Origin: Bacteroidetes bacterium UBA4416
Lineage (GTDB): Bacteria > Bacteroidota > Bacteroidia > B-17B0 > Aurantibacillaceae
Reading direction: 5' to 3'
Assembly: GCA_002390745.1 (NCBI GenBank)
Contig: DGQK01000022.1
Location: 131,484-195,483 of the forward strand
DNA length: 64,000 bases
Part shown: piece after piece, positions 61,541 through 64,000 of the stretch
Numbering within the stretch: position 1 is the stretch's first letter
Layout: every line of letters begins with the position of its first letter
Notes under the pieces: generated by a model
What the model saw: only the letters and a program-made list of their open reading frames with translations
Databases searched by the model: none
Told to the model about the DNA's origin: nothing
Made by a program: the position numbers and the translations under genes

Positions 61541-62029
61541 ATGATACACCTGATTTTAGCCAATGAAAGCGACCTGGACGCGATTGCCGCAATGGCCCGT
61601 GAGATCTGGGACCAGCATTATGTGCCCATGATCGGCCGGGAGCAGGTTGATTATATGCTTGGTAAGTTCTACAGCCATCAGAGCCTGGTGGAGCAGCAGC
61701 GCAAAGGCCACCGTTTTTACCTGATCCGCCGGGAGGATGAAACGCTGGGATTTTTGTCGGTAAGTAAAAGCGGGGAAGCGGATTATTTTCTGCATAAATT
61801 GTATATTTACAGCCGGAAAGCAAATGCCGGAGCCGGAACCGAAGTGCTTCAGGAGCTGATCAAGATGACGGAGCCTAAGAGTTTGACACTCACTGTAAAC
61901 CGTCAGAATTACAAATCGATCAATTTTTATTTCAAAAATGGATTTAAGATCAAAAGCGTGGAGGATTTCGACATTGGCAATGGTTACCAGATGAATGATT
62001 TTATAATGGAGAGAAGGTTTGATGCTTAA
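61541..62029 (+). CDS. GNAT family N-acetyltransferase
   Basis: A 162-residue protein beginning IHLILANESDLDAIAAMAREIWDQHY. The GNAT core has FLSVSKSGEADYFLHKLYIYSRKANAGAGTEVL, where the R/Q-x2-G-x-G/A acetyl-CoA motif is represented by ANAGAG. A final strand-helix (NRQNYKSINFYFKNGFKI) is typical. The ATG at 61541 is chosen because the fold starts there; an upstream ATG at 61439 runs antisense through the smpB start. The acceptor substrate is unknown. Confidence 0.93.
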   Translation: MIHLILANESDLDAIAAMAREIWDQHYVPMIGREQVDYMLGKFYSHQSLVEQQRKGHRFYLIRREDETLGFLSVSKSGEADYFLHKLYIYSRKANAGAGTEVLQELIKMTEPKSLTLTVNRQNYKSINFYFKNGFKIKSVEDFDIGNGYQMNDFIMERRFDA

Positions 62030-62059
62030 AAATGTTTCTTGTTTCCGGTCAGGGCTATG

Positions 62060-62125
62060 AGATGTCACCCTGAGCAGCCTGTTCCGTCACGACACGTCGT
62101 GATGATTCGGTAGAGTCGAAGGGCG
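62060..62125. repeat. Dispersed palindromic intergenic repeat
   Basis: GATGTCACCCTGAGC is followed by a perfect small hairpin TCACGAC-AC-GTCGTGA (62087-62102), then GATTCGGTAGAGTCGAAGGGC. The outer parts resemble a widespread GTCACCCTGAGC...TCGAAGGG intergenic repeat. No gene is seen between 62030 and 62327. Confidence 0.5.
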
Positions 62126-62161
62126 TCTGTAAACTTGCTGCATCTGAGACGATAAACCTTT

Positions 62162-62216
62162 GTTGACTTCGGGAGCCTCAGTCAACGAATGGTGGTTGAG
62201 GCTCTCGAAACCACCA
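62162..62216. repeat. Paired-hairpin dispersed repeat, copy B
   Basis: Module 1 (62162-62186) has arms GTTGAC / GTCAAC around TTCGGGAGCCTCA. Module 2 (62190-62216) has arms TGGTGG / CCACCA around TTGAGGCTCTCGAAA. The module 2 loop is nearly the reverse complement of the module 1 loop. Same family as 4975-5068, with a shorter gap between modules. Confidence 0.75.
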
Positions 62217-62327
62217 TGAAAATGCTTTAATACAATCTCCCGTTTTCAACGTTTGATTCTTTATATCTCTTTAAAAACAATGATATCAACTACTAAAAAC
62301 AATTACCTTTAAACTTTTATAAACACT

Positions 62328-63005
62328 ATGGAATACAACACCCAACTGCCTCATTTACAAATACCCGAATACGGTCGCAACATCCAGATCATGATCGATC
62401 ACTGCATCACCATCGAAGACCGTGATGAGCGCAACCGTTGTGCCAGGGCCATTATACAGATCATGGGGCAGCTGAATCCGCATTTACGCGATATTGCCGA
62501 TTTCACCCACAAGCTTTGGGACCATTTATTCGTGATCTCCAAGTTCAAACTGGATGTGGATTCGCCGTATCCGCGCCCCAGTGCAGAAACATTTACGACC
62601 AAACCTAAAACGGTGCCTTACCCGGCCAATAAGATCCGCTACAAGCATTATGGCAAAACCATAGAGCGCATCATTGATGTGGCCAAGACCTACGAAGAGG
62701 GGCCCGAGAAACGCGAGCTGTCGCGCCTGATCGCCAACCACTTAAAAAAGTCCTATGTCAACTGGAACAAGGATTCAGTAACCGACGATGTGATCTTCAA
62801 GCAATTCAGGGAAATGACCAACAACGAGCTGATCATTGACGAAAACTCCGCGCTGACGCATGCCAACGAGCTGAAGAACAAGAACCACAACAACCAGACG
62901 CCGATCAACCTCAACCCGGGCAACAATGGCGGAGGAAACAACAAGAACCGTTTCAACAAAAAGAACAAGAACAAATTCAAACACCGAAATAATAACAATA
63001 AATAA
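62328..63005 (+). CDS. DUF4290 family protein
   Basis: A 225-residue protein of the Bacteroidota DUF4290 family. Residues 1-185 are helical and well ordered (YGRNIQIMIDHCITIEDRDERNRCARAIIQIMGQL, DFTHKLWDHLFVISKF). The last 45 residues are an Asn/Lys/Gly-rich disordered tail. The function is unknown. It directly precedes murA (17-base spacer), a linkage that I recall as common in this phylum and that suggests a cell-envelope role. Cytoplasmic, no signal peptide. Confidence 0.9.
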   Translation: MEYNTQLPHLQIPEYGRNIQIMIDHCITIEDRDERNRCARAIIQIMGQLNPHLRDIADFTHKLWDHLFVISKFKLDVDSPYPRPSAETFTTKPKTVPYPANKIRYKHYGKTIERIIDVAKTYEEGPEKRELSRLIANHLKKSYVNWNKDSVTDDVIFKQFREMTNNELIIDENSALTHANELKNKNHNNQTPINLNPGNNGGGNNKNRFNKKNKNKFKHRNNNNK

Positions 63006-63022
63006 GACGAACCGTATTCTAT

Positions 63023-64000
63023 GGCAATTTTCGAAGTTACAGGTGGCCGGCAATTAAAGGGAGACATCATTCCCCAGGGAGCGAAGAACGAAGCACTGCA
63101 GATTATTTGCGGGGTGTTGCTCACCCCGGAAAAAGTTACACTCAGCAATATCCCCGACATTGTGGATATCAATAAGCTGATAGATCTGCTGCGCGACCTG
63201 GGAGTGAAGGTAGAGAAGACCGGGCACGAGGAGTATACCTTCCAGGCCGACGAAATTAAAGTAGATTACCTGGTATCCGACGAGTTCAAAAAGAAAGGCG
63301 GCGGTTTGCGCGGTTCTACGATGATCATCGGCCCCATGCTGGCGCGCTTCGGCAGGGCCTACATGCCAAAGCCGGGTGGCGACAAGATCGGGCGCAGGCG
63401 CATGGATACGCACTTCATCGGCTTTGAGAACCTGGGGGCCAAATTCGAGTACGATTCGGAAACCGAAAATTTTAAAGTAACGGCCACCAAATTAAAAGGC
63501 GCATACATGCTGCTGGACGAGGCTTCCGTAACAGGAACCGCCAACATCGTGATGGCCGCCGTACTGGCCGAAGGCACCACCACCATATACAATGCGGCCT
63601 GCGAACCTTATTTGCAGCAGCTTTGCAAAATGCTCAACGCCATGGGCGCTAAGATCTCCGGCGTGGGCTCCAATTTGCTGACCATTGAAGGGGTGACTTC
63701 CCTGAAAGGAACAAAACATCGTATGCTGCCCGATATGATCGAGATCGGTTCTTTCATCGGGATGGCTGCCATGACGCAATCCGAGATCACCATCAAGGAT
63801 GTGTCCTACGATAACCTGGGCTGTATCCCTAAAGTATTCTCACGCCTCGGTATCCAGATGGAGCGCCGCGGTGATGATATTTACATTCCATCCCAGGAGC
63901 ATTACGAGATCGATACCTTTATCGACGGTTCCATGCTTACTGTAGCCGACGCCATCTGGCCGGGCTTCACGCCCGATTTGCTGAGCATCATTCTGGTAAC
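63023..64000 (+). CDS. murA: UDP-N-acetylglucosamine 1-carboxyvinyltransferase (5' part)
   Basis: The first 326 codons of murA, open to the end of the window. It transfers enolpyruvate from PEP to UDP-GlcNAc in the first step of peptidoglycan synthesis. Signatures are FEVTGGRQLKGDIIPQGAKN, RGSTMIIGPMLARFGRA and MPKPGGDKIGRRRMDTHF. At the position of the catalytic Cys of E. coli MurA (Cys115 in PGGCxIG) there is Asp (PGGDKIG), a change known to give fosfomycin resistance in other bacteria. The ATG at 63023 fits the family start. Confidence 0.96.

Overview
The window comes from a Bacteroidota chromosome, most likely of the Chitinophagales/Sphingobacteriales type. Support for this is a giant secreted protein with a gliding-motility/type IX secretion C-terminal domain, DUF4270 and DUF4290 proteins, a short glycogen-synthase-like protein next to panC, and several upstream regions with the Bacteroidota -7 promoter box TAnnTTTG. 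No Shine-Dalgarno sites stand out. Nearly all genes are on the minus strand; tsaC, cmk, panC, glyS, a GNAT gene, a DUF4290 gene and murA are on the plus strand.

Region 1 (about 100-16341, all minus strand) is a large tellurium-resistance-type (Ter) stress island. It encodes a TerC membrane protein, a GYF-PrsW intramembrane protease, a Ser/Thr kinase-like protein, a PP2C phosphatase, three TerY von Willebrand A proteins (one with a zinc domain), five TerD-family calcium-binding proteins of two subclasses, TelA, a phosphoribosyltransferase-HAD pair and several unrecognised small proteins. Kinase, PP2C and TerY form the TerY-P signalling triad known from comparative genomics. TerB and the ATP-grasp ligases often found in ter loci are absent here. 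This is the accessory system of most interest in the window.

Region 2 (16342-37402) is mostly housekeeping: pheT, tsaC, cmk, a fatty-acid desaturase, an 8.7-kb gene for a surface protein with ten near-identical 258-base repeats, a subtilisin-like protease, two tandem cystathionine beta-synthase-like genes and purC. Region 3 (37438-46088) is a compact polysaccharide operon with many 1-4 base overlaps: Wzy-like polymerase/ligase, three glycosyltransferases, acyltransferase, UDP-GlcNAc 2-epimerase, LpxD-like N-acyltransferase and PIG-L deacetylase. Region 4 (46163-52224) has DUF4270, the short glycogen-synthase-like protein, panC and an MBOAT/AlgX-like O-acetylation pair.

Region 5 (52350-64000) holds glyS, a hotdog thioesterase with a tiny overlapping upstream reading frame, a bestrophin channel, a Usp-like protein, a two-component system, pckA, a lipoprotein, smpB, a GNAT acetyltransferase, DUF4290 and the 5' part of murA. 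That MurA has Asp in place of the fosfomycin-target Cys. Intergenic spaces carry several dispersed repeat families: composite palindromes with a GGCTCC-GTA-GGAGCC core, paired hairpins built on TTCGAGAGCCTCA, and CGCAGAG-rich blocks. No tRNA, rRNA, CRISPR array or intact insertion sequence was seen.
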